A stretch of 64,000 nt of DNA from Todiramphus chloris collaris (GCA_025345505.1 JANVCC010000174.1:259347-323346); one strand, 5' to 3'. Positions 1 through 13,000 are shown, counted from the first letter of the stretch. Notes: generated by a model not told the origin, from the sequence alone. A program made the numbers and translations.

Positions 1-455
1 GAGATGCTCCAGCCCCTCAGCATCTTCAGAGCCTCTGCTGGATTCTCTCCAATAGTTCCTTGTCTCTCTTGAACTGGGGAGACCAGAATTGGACACAATA
101 TTCCAAAGCTGGCCTCACCAGGGCAGAGTAGAATGGGAGGAGAACCTCTCAACCTGCTGATAACACTCTTCTGTACACCCCTCAGGAGACCATTTGTATT
201 CTTGGCCACAAAGGCCCAGTGCTGTCTCACAGGCAACTTGTTGCCCACCAGCACTCCCAGGTCCTCCTCCGTGTAGCTGCTTCCCAGCAGGTCACCCCTC
301 CCCTGTACTGGTGCAGGGGGTGATTCCTCCCCAGGGGCAGGACCCTGCCCTTGCCCTTGACCCTCAGGAGGTTCCTCTCTGCCCAACCCTCCAGCCTGTC
401 CAGGTCTCGCTGACAGCCCAGCCCTGGTGTATCAGCCACTCCTCCCAGTTTTGTG
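1..455 (-). mobile_element. CR1 LINE fragment (minus orientation)
   Basis: Reads gagatgctccagcccctcag, then the typical CR1 text 'gaactggggagaccagaattggacacaatattccaaa' (shared with the copy at 49540-49600), continuing with 'agctgcttcccagcaggtca' towards the element's interior. It enters from outside the window, so its 3' end is not seen. Truncated and non-coding. Confidence 0.85.
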
Positions 456-3400
456 TCAATACAGACAGGCCTGAATTTAGTTTCTCAAAAAGATACAGCA
501 AAAGACCTGAAGGTTTAGCAACAGCAAGGCAGAAAACCCTCATCTCCTTGCTGCCAAATAAAATGGTAGATTTATTCACTGGAAAAATCAAGTCACCCAA
601 ACCAACTGCTACTGGGACACTCTGTTTCATGTAGGGGACACTAAGACACCACTCAACAAAAACCAGCTGGGAAGTACCAACTGTATTTTGCATTTACACA
701 AATGGCAAACAAACAAACATCGTGTTTAGCAAGTGGGAAATGGCCATCAGTTGAGGATGCAAGTTGTTGGGTAACTCTCACCTACACTGACATCTGATCG
801 ACCGTCAGGAAAAAAAATAACCATATCAGCAGCAAAACAAACATCAGGACACCCACCCTTGCAAAGAGTTGTTTGAAAGTAGAGGTAGTAACTCCTCACA
901 TAGCTGCTCACGTTCCGTTTCCTGGGGTCATTTCAACTGCAGGTTTACAGGTCCCCCACCTACTCATTTCAAAGCTGGCCACCCAGCAAGGAGCTGATAA
1001 GCAACAAAACCCCTCAGCTTTCTGGATTTTTATCTGGGCAGGAATGGTTGAGATTGGCCAATCTCCCAGCTCAGGGAGTAGTCGCTACTGGCAGCTCCAG
1101 TCAAAGGTACTGGAAGCTTTCATGAGCTATTATAAACTAGAGCAATTTCTTCCTGAGCTATCAGCACATCATTGGGGGGAAAGAAAAAGGGAAGCTTCAG
1201 GTGAGACACACATTTGCTGTCTGTTATACTGGGTGTTACCAACATAACAGACACAAGAACATAAAGAAAAATTAAAAATGTGACTGATTCCTTGAACTTC
1301 TGCTGGCCATAAGATTTTTCCAGCTGATCTCACACTTCAATCTCACTTGAGGGAAAATATTTCAGGTCGCTGGTGGAAACACCAGGTCACAAGGGCTCGG
1401 GGTAGGGTGCACGGGCTGTAAACAAATATGCAATGGAAAAATGCGAAAGCATATCAAGTCCTGAGCACTTAAGGGTGTCCACTTACTGTTACACAACATG
1501 CACGCTGGTGATTGATGTGCTCTTAGATAGGACTTGGTAGATGGTGCATGATGTGGGTCTAGAAATCAGGTCAAAAGGGCTGGAAAATGTTTTTATGTTC
1601 TTGCAGAAATTAAGTGAGGGTGTCAAGAGATAGAGAACTGTCAACTTCCTGAGCAATGCAGACAGGATTTGTCACCAGAAAGGCTTAAAATGCAAAGGAA
1701 CTGGGTTCTAAGAACAGGTTATTGATTAGGGTGCAATTATCTACTAGTTCCTAAAGTTGAATAGAGCAGAAAGGCATTTAAATACCTCAGAAGATGCAGG
1801 GGGAGAGGGGGAAAGCAGAGGAAACCTTAACACTTTCACAAAGCAAAACTGGAAAGCCAAACCAAACACGCTACACTATTACCTTCTGAACTGGAAGCTG
1901 GCCAACTTTTTCCAGATTTCTGTCCCTCAGAAATCCTCCAAGCGCTTCCCTACAAATCCAGCTCGGGCAGAAAAGACTTTCCGCAAACCCTCACCATCTA
2001 CATGATCACAAAATAGATCTCCCTCCAACACCTTCGATACGTTTTTGTAAACCACCAAAATGTATTTGTTTAAAAAAATAGATGTATCTGTTAAATGATA
2101 CAAGAACCCTGTCTGTTAGACCTGCCGGCTCCACCAGCATGTTCCAGCATTTCCTGACCTCCCTTTTGGCTCTGCAGCTTCACTGAGCTGCCCAGTGTCT
2201 TGATGAAGTCAGACCAGTAGTACTTAGCCATTTAAAACAGCCTAAAAACACGCAGAGGAATAAAGTATCTTACTTACTGAATGCAGAATATGAGTCAGAC
2301 CCCAATTCTAATCCTTATTTGGCAACCTGCTCAAAAATTCTCTCCTGTTTTGCAGCTTCACAACCAACATTCCCACCTCTTCTGCTGCCATTCACCAAGT
2401 TCTGTGCTAACTTCACCCCGATCCTCACGGCCCCCAGGCCACATCCATTTCCTGGGAGGTGCCCTTATTAAGAGGACTTTTTAATTGCGTGCCTCCTGAT
2501 CGAGCTACAGGGGCTGTGTTGGCAGCTCTCCTGCGACGGAGTCTCCCCAAGATCTGTTACAGGCTATCTGAGCCCCACGCTGCTCTAAGAGTTCTAAGCC
2601 ATCTTGTTTCAATTAAAGAGGAATAGTGGTCCAGGATGAGGATCCCACAGCTCACCGCTTGCCAGGCAAGAAATTCTTTGGCTTGACTACTGTTACAGCT
2701 TCTATTTCCATCTGCTCTTTCCCTGTACGGCGTTAAGGAGGGGAACAACAATGCCAAGTTCAGGGGAGCACAGCACAAAATCCTGAAGGAGAGGGTTTTT
2801 CTCCGAGTCTAAAGATCCCTTTTCATTTCACTGATTTTGGACCTGTGACTCCAAACGCCACAAATGCAGCCTGACTCACACCCTGCCTGTCCTGTTGACT
2901 TTTACAGAGCACAGATTAAAACCCACCCTTCTGCACACATGGGTGCTGCCTTCACTGAAAAAAAAAAGGGGGCTGGGGGGGGGAAAGGCACATTACTACA
3001 GCAAGGTTCTCTGCCTCCCCACCTGGGACTGAGCTCAGCACCTTGTCTCTGCTAGGGTATAATACCAGAATTCAAAGCCAGCTCCATCTTGACAGCTATT
3101 TATTAAAATACAAATAACCTCTGCCTTGCCTCCCCTGTTCTTCTTCACTGATATAAAAACCACAATAGGTTTCAGATTCTTTCTCCATCAGTCTTTGACC
3201 TATACAGCAGATCATTTATTTCCATGGCCTGGGTTATCTTCTTCTATACCCAGGAGTTTTTCTTCACATCCTCAAACCCACAGCCAGAACCAGGTAGTGG
3301 GTAATTTAAATTATGCCACCATCACACCTAGAAACTCACAAAAAACTCCAGCTGAGGGATTAACACAAAGCAGAATTTCTGCTCCCACAGCTGTCTAAAA

Positions 3401-4517
3401 ATAATGCCTCTCTGCGCTGACGCTCAGGATTGTGACAGTGACAACCTCTGTGGGACAATAGGTTTTGAACAGTTTTTGGCTAGCATGGTCCTTGATCCAG
3501 CTTCTCTACTGACTCATGCAGCCGAGGGATCAAACAGCCCGTTTCAGGCTGCACAGCGTTCAACACGAAGTTTCGAACAGGTTTAGGTCACAGACTTAAA
3601 ACTACTCCACCGTGAAACCCCACTGCTGAAGGTTTCATAGCCCTGGATGAAATTCCACGATCCAACTGTGTGAATTTCGACAAACCACTGACCCATGAAT
3701 GAAAATTTAGGCTGCTAACATTACACACCAGGGTAAAACCTTTCCCAGGAAACATCCTCCTCGCTTAGATGGATTGAATTTAAAACCACTATATAAACCC
3801 TCCTCCCAAACTACTACTTATTCAGCCATCACTGGCTATCCTCTACTACAAAACTACACATAATAAAAGCTACAATTTCCTTGCAGTCTGTACAGAACCT
3901 ACTCACACCTCACGTTCGAGTCCACCAGTGCAAAACTGCTTTTCTTCTCCTCACAGAAAATCCTTCGAGAACCCTGGGTCACTTGTAATGAAACACTGAC
4001 AAAAGATTCACACGTCCCTTTCTGTTGAAAGGGAAAACACACAAGGATATTCTGAAAACAAAAATCATTCCAGCAGCTACTACCTGAGGAAAGTGTGATG
4101 CAAAGAGCTAATTAATTAGGAGGCACACAAAGGGGAGAAAGGCTGCAAAAGGGAGCAGATATTTTCAGAGCATATACACCAGGTTCTTTCCCCCAACAGA
4201 AATTACATGGGATTTTCCCCCCTCCCGTTACCCATTCCTCATTTTCAAGGATTTCCCATTCTATGCCCCAATCTCCCAAGTCCCTTCCGAGGGAGGTAAG
4301 CGCTCTCCTGCCCGGCCCATCATGACACCTCTGCTCTTTCACTGAACTCACCAGTGATTCCTTCCTGTCCTCACACAGGGGAGCTTAACAGAGTGGTGTT
4401 GTTTATAAACAGGAGCACATCGAACCTTTCCCGCCTCAGGAAGACAGCTGCTTGCCAAAGACCGTTGGCCAACTATTTCTTAAAGATGCTAAAAATACTA
4501 TTTATGGTAAAAATAAA

Positions 4518-4533
4518 CAAACACACACACACA
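4518..4533. repeat. (CA)n microsatellite
   Basis: Seven to eight CA units following an A/T-rich stretch (taaacaaacacacacacaca). Short, probably of no consequence. Confidence 0.9.
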
Positions 4534-5984
4534 AAAGTCACGTGCTTGAAAATCAGACTGCAACTATTACTCAAAAGGCCTGATAAGAACTGAGAAGTGA
4601 TACGCTCGTTAACCCAGAAATGATTCAGAGGCCAAGACACACTCCTGAAACCTGGAACCTGTGAAATACCACAGATAGGAGCAAGTCGCCTGTCTCTGCA
4701 ACGCTTTAAAAGGAGTGAACACACCCACAAACCCACATTATCTAACTTTTCTTCTCCTGCAGCACAGGCTGAGCAGTCCCTCCTGATTTGCAGACACCAG
4801 TGACTGCGAAGATAGTTGGAATACAGGCGGGAATGATTTTGTTCGGAACGGTGTCCCCAGTCTGGAGCTATCCTTGGGCACTAGAGGTTGGTGCAGACCC
4901 TTTGCCCTGGAAAGGGCCACACGTTTACAGCAGCTGAGCTTTTTGGTACATCACTCCTTCTTTTCTTAAGTCTTTAACCCAAAAAAAACCACAGCCCAGA
5001 GTGGTAATAAGGAGACTAAACCCAGAACAGAACTTCTCTGAACCCAGACTGGAAGCCTGCCTGGAACGGTCCCCTTCTGGACTGGAATTTAATAGTCTTC
5101 TGTAGGGAGAAGCATGTGCAATAAGGGGAGAATAGTAATTAACATTCTTTAACCAGGCTGTGACCACCACAGTGTCACAGGGAGGAATCCAGAAGTTCCT
5201 AGAGGTCTCACACTTAGGCCCGTAGCCATCTCTAGCAGCAGCCAGAGGGGTTAAGGGCTTCTTTTTGGAAGCATGGCCACACTGAAGTCTTGGACAGAGG
5301 CTTTGCTCCAGCAGCAGCACTTCTCTGGCCTGTGTCAGAGCGAGTTTGTGGAAGGAAAAAAACAAACCACACAACCAAGCAACCAAAACGCGGGAAGGCT
5401 ACCGCGGGAGCGCAGGCACTCACCAAGTTCACAAACAGCGATTATTTATTGTGTCACACCCCAACCAGCCCCTTCCACCGCTGACCTTCCCCCCGCGACC
5501 CAGGGCACACCCGCCGGTGTTTACGGGGGTGTCAGGGGGACGGGAGAGGCGGTTTCGAGCCCCTCGTATCCTTGGTAAGAAACGACGAGGGGCCGGGGAG
5601 CCCCACACCCCGCCAGGCCCGGCCGCGCCGCCCGCACCTCCCCGGCCCGCCGACACCCGAGGGCCGGGGCCTCCTCCTCGGGCCTGGACCGGGGCGAGCC
5701 CGGCGCTCCGCGGGCCTCGCCGGGTTTGAGAGGCAAAAGAGAGAGGAGGGAAGGGGGCGAAGCAGGCCGCGCAGCCCACCGCGACACCCCTCTCTGCCGC
5801 GGCAGCCCCCAGCCCCCGCCCGAGGCCTGTCAGGGAGGGGGGGGCGCGGCGCTGAGGGGAGTTCCCAGGCCCCTCCGGCGGCCCCCGCGCCTCGCACGCA
5901 CCAGCCCGCGGCCTACCGGGCCCGGTCTGCACAGCGGGGCCGGGGCCGGGCAGGCGGGCGAGGGGAGGCCGGGGGGACACTCAC

Positions 5985-6100
5985 CAGCAGGCCCTGCGGA
6001 CACAAAGCGGCCCCTCTAATGGCGGCGGCGGCGGGGGAACCGGCGGGGGAGGGGGGGGGGGGCCGGGGCAAAGGGGCGGGGGCGGGACCGCGGCGGAGAG
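5985..6100 (-). other. HP1BP3: Candidate non-coding first exon (putative HP1BP3 exon 1)
   Basis: In minus sense a GCC-repeat leader (gccgccgccgccattagagg) runs to gggcctgctg and then a near-consensus donor gtgagtgt at 5984. It lies about 55 bp or more downstream of the CCAAT box. There is no ATG, so it would be 5' UTR. The 5' limit (start site) cannot be fixed from sequence, and 6100 is a guess. HP1BP3 is proposed only from gene order. Confidence 0.4.
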
Positions 6101-6153
6101 GGGTGTGGCCGCAGCGCGCGGAGGGGAGGGCGGGGCCTCGGCGGCGCCGCCGG

Positions 6154-6158
6154 CCAAT
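6154..6158 (+). promoter_or_regulatory. CCAAT box (NF-Y type) in the CpG island
   Basis: The sequence cggccaatggg is a good NF-Y site. It lies 170 bp upstream (minus sense) of the donor at 5985, a normal distance for a short first exon transcribed towards lower coordinates. NF-Y works in both orientations, so it does not fix direction. Confidence 0.5.
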
Positions 6159-6220
6159 GGGAAGCCGCGGGCATTTTTCGAACACCGCCCCCCCCCTCCC
6201 CCCCGCGTCCCCTCCACGTC

Positions 6221-6272
6221 GCGCGCGCGCGTGTGTGTGTGAAGGGGGGGGAGCGCGCGCGTGCGCGTGCAC
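6221..6272. repeat. Alternating purine-pyrimidine tracts (CG)n(TG)n
   Basis: A perfect 20-bp (gc)5(gt)5 run at 6221-6240 and a second alternating run at 6252-6272 (gcgcgcgcgtgcgcgtgcac), separated by a G-rich 11-mer. Such tracts favour Z-DNA and sit just upstream of the inferred minus-strand start. Confidence 0.85.
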
Positions 6273-6410
6273 CGTCCCGGCCCGCCCGCCGAGCACAACA
6301 GCGGGGAGGGGCGGGGCGGGGCGCGCGCGCCCGCACGCTCTTCCCGCCTCTTTCGCTGCGGCGCTTTCCCTCCTCCGCCCCGCTGAGGGCGCTGAGGGGC
6401 CGGGAGAGAG

Positions 6411-6446
6411 GGGCCGAGAGGGGCCGAGAGGGGCCGAGAGGGGCCG
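6411..6446. repeat. 10-bp tandem repeat (gggccgagag) in CpG island
   Basis: Three complete copies of gggccgagag at 6411-6440, followed by gggccg and preceded by a degenerate gggagagag copy. G-rich, short, probably polymorphic. Confidence 0.85.
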
Positions 6447-6944
6447 CCCCCGCCCCCTCCCCTCCCCTCCCCTCCTCTGCCCCGGCCCTCTCAGAGCCCG
6501 GCTGTCGCCGCTCCCGGAGCCTCGCAGCTTGGCTCCGGCCTCTTGCTTGTTGCCCGCGGTTCCTCCGGTGCCTGACAGTGCTTTGCTTCAGCCTCTTTAA
6601 ACCCCGCCACGCCGCTCTCGTTTAACCGTATAACTTCCTCCCCGGTTGGGTCGCTGCGAGCCGGCTGCAAGGTGGAGCTGTTCTGTCCAAACCCGCCTGG
6701 CGAGCTGCCTCTTGCGGGAAAGGCCCCGCTTCTGCCGTTCCCGCGCTTTGCCCTCTGTGTTTTGCCCCCGTGCTTGAGTCAGGGCCGTGCAGAGAACACC
6801 CGGAGGTATCGAACAGAAGCTCTTCTTTCTGCAGTACCCATTCCTATGCTCTTGCTCCCAGTTTCTTTATTTCTTTCTTTGGCTAGAGTTTGATCTTCCT
6901 TTCCCCACACCCCTCAACTGCGTGTGAGTTTAACATACAAGTCA

Positions 6945-7045
6945 TGGACTGGTTGGGGTTGGGACCTCAAGGATCACCTCGTCCCACCCCCTGCCGCAGG
7001 CAGGGACACCTCCAGCTAGAGCAGGTTGCTCGCAGCCCCATCTCC
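6945..7045 (-). mobile_element. CR1 LINE 3'-end fragment
   Basis: Short, diverged copy of the CR1 3' terminus: ggactggttggggttgggac, then caccccctgccgcaggcagg. Reverse-complement orientation. About 100 bp. Confidence 0.8.
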
Positions 7046-8446
7046 TCAGCTCCCTTCCCTACCTACCCTTCTTTTCTTTCTGCCATAAGTACGCTGCTTC
7101 CTACAAACTGTCTCCAATTATGCCACAGAACCTCACATCTCTAGTCTCTTGCCCATCTTTTTATTTTACTTGTTTTTTTCCGCACGTAATCCTTACTCAC
7201 ATGCTGCCAGCCCCTCCGTGTCTCTATAATTTGAAGGCTCTGTGGGCACAAACACATTTGTTTAGTCAGTTTTATCCCTCCTCTGGGTGGGAAGCGCCCC
7301 TGTGAGCACTTCTAAGAAGAACTTACACCATTCAAAGCACCACAAACGTGTCTTGCTTCCTCAACAGTACCTTGACTGTTCCCATCTAAGCTTTTCCAGC
7401 TGTTTTCCCCCCCTTAGGTGTCTGCTGGAACTGTACAACATCTGGGAGCATCGCCTTCCAAAGCCAAGATGTTGTTACCAAGGCTTGGCCTTGCCCAGTG
7501 TCTTCTCCAGGCCAGGTTGTCTCTGTGATGCTTTGCTTCCGTACAGTCCTTTGTCTCCTGTGCTGAACAGCCCTGGAAGTGCCTTATCCAGATGGCTCCA
7601 GTTTGCTAAACATTCCTTATGAGCGGAAAAACGGCGACGGTGCAGCTTCAGGAAAAAATATTTGTTCTTTGGCCTTTCTCCCCTTGCTGTGCCTCTCTGG
7701 CAGGAGGGGAGGGACTGGAAGGTGGAGGAGAGGGCAGCAAGAGGGAATGTGCTCCTTTGCTCCCGGCTTTTAAGACACAGAGAAGGAAAAGATGATAGCA
7801 CTCTGGCTGCGCTCCCCTTGCTCGCTTGCAAGCCTTTGTGCAAAACCCCAGCAGCAGTGTTGGCTGAGCTGCAGAGCTACACTGAGGTGCAAGCAGAGGA
7901 GGAGGAGAAAAGCTTTTGTGGTCTCCTTCCCTGTTTATGATCCTGAAATCCACCCTAGAGCAGAGCTGTGGCCCCTCCACATTCCTTAACAGCCGCACGC
8001 CTGCACGGCCAGGAAAACACAAGCCGGGGGAACAGCGGCTGCATCCCGCAGCAGGGTCAAATCCCAGTGCTCACTCCCCAGTGCCCCGATTTTTGGGCAG
8101 GATCTAGTCATTTGTGTCCCCCTCCCTGTTCCCTTGGTGCTGCCCGTTGTGTGTGACACTGGGAAGAGTGGAGCTGTGACCCAGCAGAGGGGGAAGGAAC
8201 AGCGTGAGATGGGGAAATTCATCCCAGGGGGTCTCGCTTCAGTGAGGGTTCCTGCCAGAGGTGATCTGTGATGGTGTAAAGCACTATTCTCATCAAACAA
8301 CCCTGTGAATAAGTACTAACCACTTTTAATCTGTACCAAGCATTTTCAACACGTCCCTGCCCTTGCACTTGCCCTGCCCTGCTAAGATTACAACTGGTTC
8401 ATGGATTTTTTTTTTTTCCTGAAAAGCATTCAATTTGATAATTACC

Positions 8447-8935
8447 AGAATCCCAGCACAGTGAGGGCTGGAAGGGGCCTCTGGAGATGCTCTGGTGCCA
8501 CCCCCCTGCTCCAGCAGGGTCACCCAGAGCAGGGGCCCAGCAGCGCAGGGTCCAGCCAGGTTGGGAATCTCTCCAGACAAGGAGACTCCACAGCCTCTCT
8601 GGGCAGCCTGGCACAGCCTCCCACACCCTCACACCAAAGAACTTGCTCCTCCTGCTCAGATGGAACCTCCTGGCTTCCAGTTGGTGCCCCTTGGTGCCCC
8701 TTGTCCTGTCCCTGGGCACCACTGAGCAGAGTCTGGCCCCAGGCTCTTGCCCCCCGGGGCCCTTTATCTCTTGCTCAGCATTGCTCAGCTCCCCTCTCAG
8801 GCTGCTCTTCTCCAGCTGCACAGCCCCAGGGCTCTCAGCCTGTCCTGGCACAGAGATGCTCCAGCCCCTCAGCATCTTCCCAGCCTCTGCTGGTCTCTCT
8901 CCAGTAGCTCCCTGGTCACTTCAGGAGCTCTTTCT
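8447..8935 (-). mobile_element. CR1 LINE 3' fragment, about 490 bp
   Basis: Starts with agaatcccagcacagtgagg, ggctggaaggggcctctgga and runs through typical CR1 text (cagcctctctgggcagcctg, ccccttgtcctgtccctggg, catcttcccagcctctgctg). 5'-truncated. Overlapping open frames are by-products. Confidence 0.9.
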
Positions 8936-9920
8936 ACAAATTTGCCTACAGCTTTAGGCCTCGACTGTACAGTTGGAACCAGATCACATCGACACATCGC
9001 TGCTGTGCCCAAGGACCAGCTGTAAAACGTGCACATCTGGAGATTTCCCATTTCTGCCCCGTATCCAGAGCAATGCAGCCTGTTTTAGTTACAAACAAGA
9101 AACCTGTTGTATTTCTGCTTTGAATACACCCAGTCACAGAAACTCCATTCTGGGGGCTGCTCTGCTAACTTGCCTACCCTGAACCAACTCGTATTTCCCT
9201 TGTTTTGCCGTATTTTTCACTTGAAGTGAACGCTGTTTAATTAGCACTGCCCCTGTGCTGCTTAACAGCCGCCTGCCACACACGGTACAAACCACAAGAT
9301 TACTGTGACCTTTTTTTTATTACCTTTGTCACACTGCGCACCTTACACACTGAAATTGGCTTCTTCCAGTGTGCTCTCGATCCCGCCGTCCGAGCGAATG
9401 CATCTTTGCCACCAAATGCCATTCAAATATTGGCCCACAGCTCCAAACTTCAGCTTCTGATGGTATTTAGGCTTTTTCTCTGGTGTGGTCACCCCAAGCT
9501 TTTGGTGAGTTTCTTCCTCTTCTATTTTTACTTTAACTTTTGCAGAATTTTATACATTTTTGGCCCACAGTCCACCTGGCTGAGGGAGAATTTGAGCCTG
9601 TTTCCCGTCACCTCGGTCTTCCATCCCTAAAGCTTCACATTCAGCTGCTGCTCCAGCTTCTTGTGCTTTGAAAACAAAATCAAATACTGCCCAAGAACCT
9701 TTAGCTCTGGTTATCCCTCAACGTGCCTCTGAGGGGGGACATTCTGGCTGGATAGCATCACTTGAGCAGGACTCTTGCTCTTCTGCCTTGATGCTGGTTG
9801 TGTGCCTGGCCATGAGGGGACAGTCACTGCCTCTAGATCCTGTCCTTCAGTGTGAAAATCCCTCCTTTTCTGCTTTCAACTCAAAATTGCATATTCCCTG
9901 ATGCTTTGCAGCCTTCCAGA

Positions 9921-10036
9921 CATAGAATCATAGAATGGTCAGGGTTGGAAGGGACCTTAAAGCTCACCCAGTCCCAACCCTCCTGCCATGGGCAGGGACA
10001 CCCCAGCCAGCCTGGGCTTAAACACTTCCAAGGCAC
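9921..10036 (-). mobile_element. CR1 LINE 3'-end fragment, about 115 bp
   Basis: Begins at the canonical terminus catagaatcatagaatggtc, then agggttggaagggaccttaa and cctgccatgggcagggacac. Very short 5'-truncated copy. Confidence 0.92.
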
Positions 10037-13000
10037 TTCCATCTCCTTTGACCTCTTAATTTTTTATCAGCTTCCTAATAATTTGTTCTTTGTCCTTTTC
10101 CCAGCACCTCCTGGCCAACCTCTGTTACTGCCCTGACCCTTGAGGCTAACCCAGTTGGTTTAACTTTTCAAACCCGTTCCTCTTTTCTGAGGGTTATTCC
10201 ATTCATCTGTGTGCTTTCAAACCCATTTTTATTTTGCTTAAATACACCTAAGTTTGCTCCATTCTTGAGCAGACCTACGATAGAAATACCACTGGAGGTG
10301 ACAGAAATCTGGAGCAGGGAAATGTTGTGGACTAAGCAGCGGTGTTTTTCTAGAAACACCCGGATTTGAAAGAGATTCTCATTGCTACTGAGTCAGAGGC
10401 TATCGGCACTGGAAGCGGTGATCCCACAACTGGGCTGCGTCCCCACAGTCAACTTTTGCCAGCGAGAATTTGCTAAATTCCTTCGTTCTCTGAGCCAACC
10501 ACCATTTCAGATTCCAACCAGGAAGCAGCAGGCTGCAGCACAGAGCACGCAGCGGCCGCTCCCATGACAGGTAATAACTTATCGTCAGTGACGCCTCCCG
10601 CCCGCGATGCTTTTGCAGACGCCAAAACCTCCTTTTTGGCTGCGGTGCGCAAAGCTTGCGAGCAGCAGCACGCCTGGCACGTTCAGCAGCCTGGCTGGCC
10701 TCTGGTCCCTGTGCCGGTTCTCCAGCAAGCTTTGCTGGGAAGATGGGAAACCTTTGGGTCGAGCAGGAATTCCAAGCATTTTTGGCGATGGCTTGAAGTG
10801 TAGGGTCAGCTCGAGAGCTGGCTCGCCCACCTCTCTGTGGGAAATCCTGTCAATTGGCTTTTCTTCTGGATGCGTCAGCCGCAGCTCTAACTCCATCTCC
10901 AAGCATCCACTTTGTGATACTGGAAGAGCCCTGAAGAGGCAGATGCGGTTCCTTGGAGGGCGTGTAAAACACTCACCTGCCCTGTTTCGCAGCGGAGGTG
11001 TGTGAAATTCCTCGCGGTCGATGGTCGCGGCATACGAGCACACCCAAAGCAGGGCTGTGCAGCAGGAAGACGGGGCTCTGTGCTGTGCCCATCACCATAA
11101 ACTCACGCAGCAGTGACTGTGGATGCTGAAAAGCTGCTGGCAGAGGGATTTTCTCAGGTTCTCAATATTCGGTGAGAGTCCTGCCTTTCTCACACAAGTT
11201 ACGAAAAACAGTAGGATGGTTTTTGTAAGCGGGACCAACACCTGGACAAATTCCCCGTTGGAAGGTACTGAATGGAGTGGGAGCTGGGTTTATTTCTGTT
11301 GCTGTCTCAATGCAGTTCAGCAGCTGGAAAGGAGGAAGAGAAACCGGTGCCGCGTGACCAAAGCTTTTCCCAGATCACGGCAGCGTTGCAATCAGCAGGA
11401 GTTGTTTCAGCAGCCCACAGACCCAGGATGGTTGCCTGCAGGTGTCAAGTGGAGCCCCTTGGGAAACACAAGAGTAGACAACTTGGAGTTGAGTTTCCTT
11501 GGATAAAGGCAGGGAAACAGTCACACTGCTGGAAGCTGAGCAGGTTCATCTGTCTCTTGCTGCGGTTGCTTGCTCCCCACTGTGGTTTTCCTGCAGCAGC
11601 TCCTTGTGGGTTCTCTCTCCGCAGAGCTGGGCAGCTGAGCAGGACCCTCCAGGCTGAAGCCAGCTCATCCCCACTCCATCCCATGGCTGTAGCTTGCACA
11701 TGGTCCCCAGGCAGTATCAAACCAGTGCTTGGGAGTTTCTCTCAGTGTGTGGTGTCCCATGCAAAGCCTCTGGGTTGGCACCTCATTAAAAGAAAGTGGC
11801 ATGCAAAGAGCTCCTGCTCCCACTGCTCAGCTGGAGGTGTCACTTACCTGGCCTAGGATCAGGTAGCAGCAAGGGGCCAACACCCTTCCAAGAGCTCTCC
11901 CTGCCAGACTGTGTAAAGCAGGAGCTCAGGGTGCTCACCAGCCTGAACATCTCCTGATGGCTTCATCCCCACGCGGGACACGGCCGCCCTGACCCAACTC
12001 CCACCACACAGCATCTCACTACCAGCACGTACCCACCCGCAACCAACAGCCAACTCACCTCGATGCACTTCAAGTGCCTCAAGGCCAGAGATGTTGGATC
12101 TAAGGGCACAAAAGCATTTGGGGGGGAGCTGATTTTGATCTTACTGCCCCCAAAGCTAAACCATCTGAAATGAGCAGTGCCAGTGGCAAGGCTGTAACCG
12201 CTTCTCTGCTCTGCAGCGAAAGCTCCTGACAAGACAACCAGTTTCAGGTCCCTTCCTCTGTAAAAATGACTCGTGCTGGAATGAAACATGGCAGGGACAA
12301 CCAGAGACACCCTTTTGGCAATGAGATGCTGACATCTGCAATTGGTTTTAAATGTTTTCAGGATGCTCTGCAAGTTAACAGGACTTCTTAGAGGCCCCAT
12401 TTTCCTTTATCAGAATAAAAAAGTTCTATGGGGTTGGAATCAAAAGCTCTGTGGGTCACAGGGACACAGCAATGACCGAGTTACCGCTCACTTAAACCCA
12501 CCTTATGCACAGTAAAAACCATCACCGCAGAGGAATCCCTTCTCCTGAGCCTCTCCTGCCTCATGGCCTCTTTGGCTACCAGCTCCTGCACCAAGGAGGG
12601 CTGATCCCAGGCAAAAGATTGTTCTGCACACCAAGGTCTGCTCCTGGACCCGAGGCTTCTTGAGAAAATGAGATTAAATCCTGAACACATGAACAAAAGC
12701 AAAGTGCAATGCCTGGTATCAGTGTATTCCCTGACCTCGTTCACAGATCCTGTTCTCAAAACACTTTCCTAGAGAAACAGCCTTCAGTAGACACCCGGCC
12801 TGGAAATTTGCTGACTGCTTCAGGTCTGGGGACATTTTCAGCAGCAAACAGGGATGTAAGCGACGCATCTGCTGCTCCATGCCTTCGACAGCGCTCACAG
12901 CCTCCGCACAAGGACTCCCAGACATGGAAATGGCTTCTGATGCAGCTCTTCCCTGCTGAGCTGCATTAACTCCCCGCCTCATTCACGAGCCTACCCAGAA

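Larger units (their letters stand above)
1..5984. other. Putative first intron of the downstream gene; no coding exon seen
   Basis: Apart from a CR1 fragment at 1-455 and a short (CA) run near 4518-4533, this 6-kb stretch has no recognisable coding exon on either strand. I looked on the minus strand for the HP1BP3 N-terminus (MATDTSQGELV) and did not find it. It is consistent with an intron following the non-coding exon at 5985, or with intergenic DNA. Open frames at 4925-5432 show no family resemblance. Confidence 0.45.
5440..6650. promoter_or_regulatory. CpG island promoter, probably of HP1BP3 (minus strand)
   Basis: About 1.2 kb of very GC- and CpG-rich DNA with several GC boxes (ggggcggggc near 6306-6320 and gggcgggggcggg near 6072), a CCAAT box at 6154-6158 and a run of 13 G near 6047-6062. 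The arrangement fits a TATA-less housekeeping promoter. In vertebrates HP1BP3 lies immediately 3' of EIF4G3 on the same strand, so a minus-strand promoter here is expected by synteny. No HP1BP3 coding sequence is present in the window, so the gene name is an inference. Divergent plus-strand transcription is possible. Confidence 0.6.

Noticed and set aside
1..5984. HP1BP3 coding exons
   Set aside because: Looked for the N-terminal text (MATDTSQGELV, RRTVNSTRETPPK) on the minus strand and saw nothing; only an inferred non-coding exon is listed.
5572..6600. 342-codon plus-strand open frame
   Set aside because: Runs through the CpG island; the P/R/G/A-only composition is what GC-rich DNA gives in any frame.
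10585..11043. 152-codon minus-strand frame overlapping a 132-codon plus-strand frame
   Set aside because: Neither has recognisable motifs, and both strands are open at once, which points to low stop density rather than a gene.
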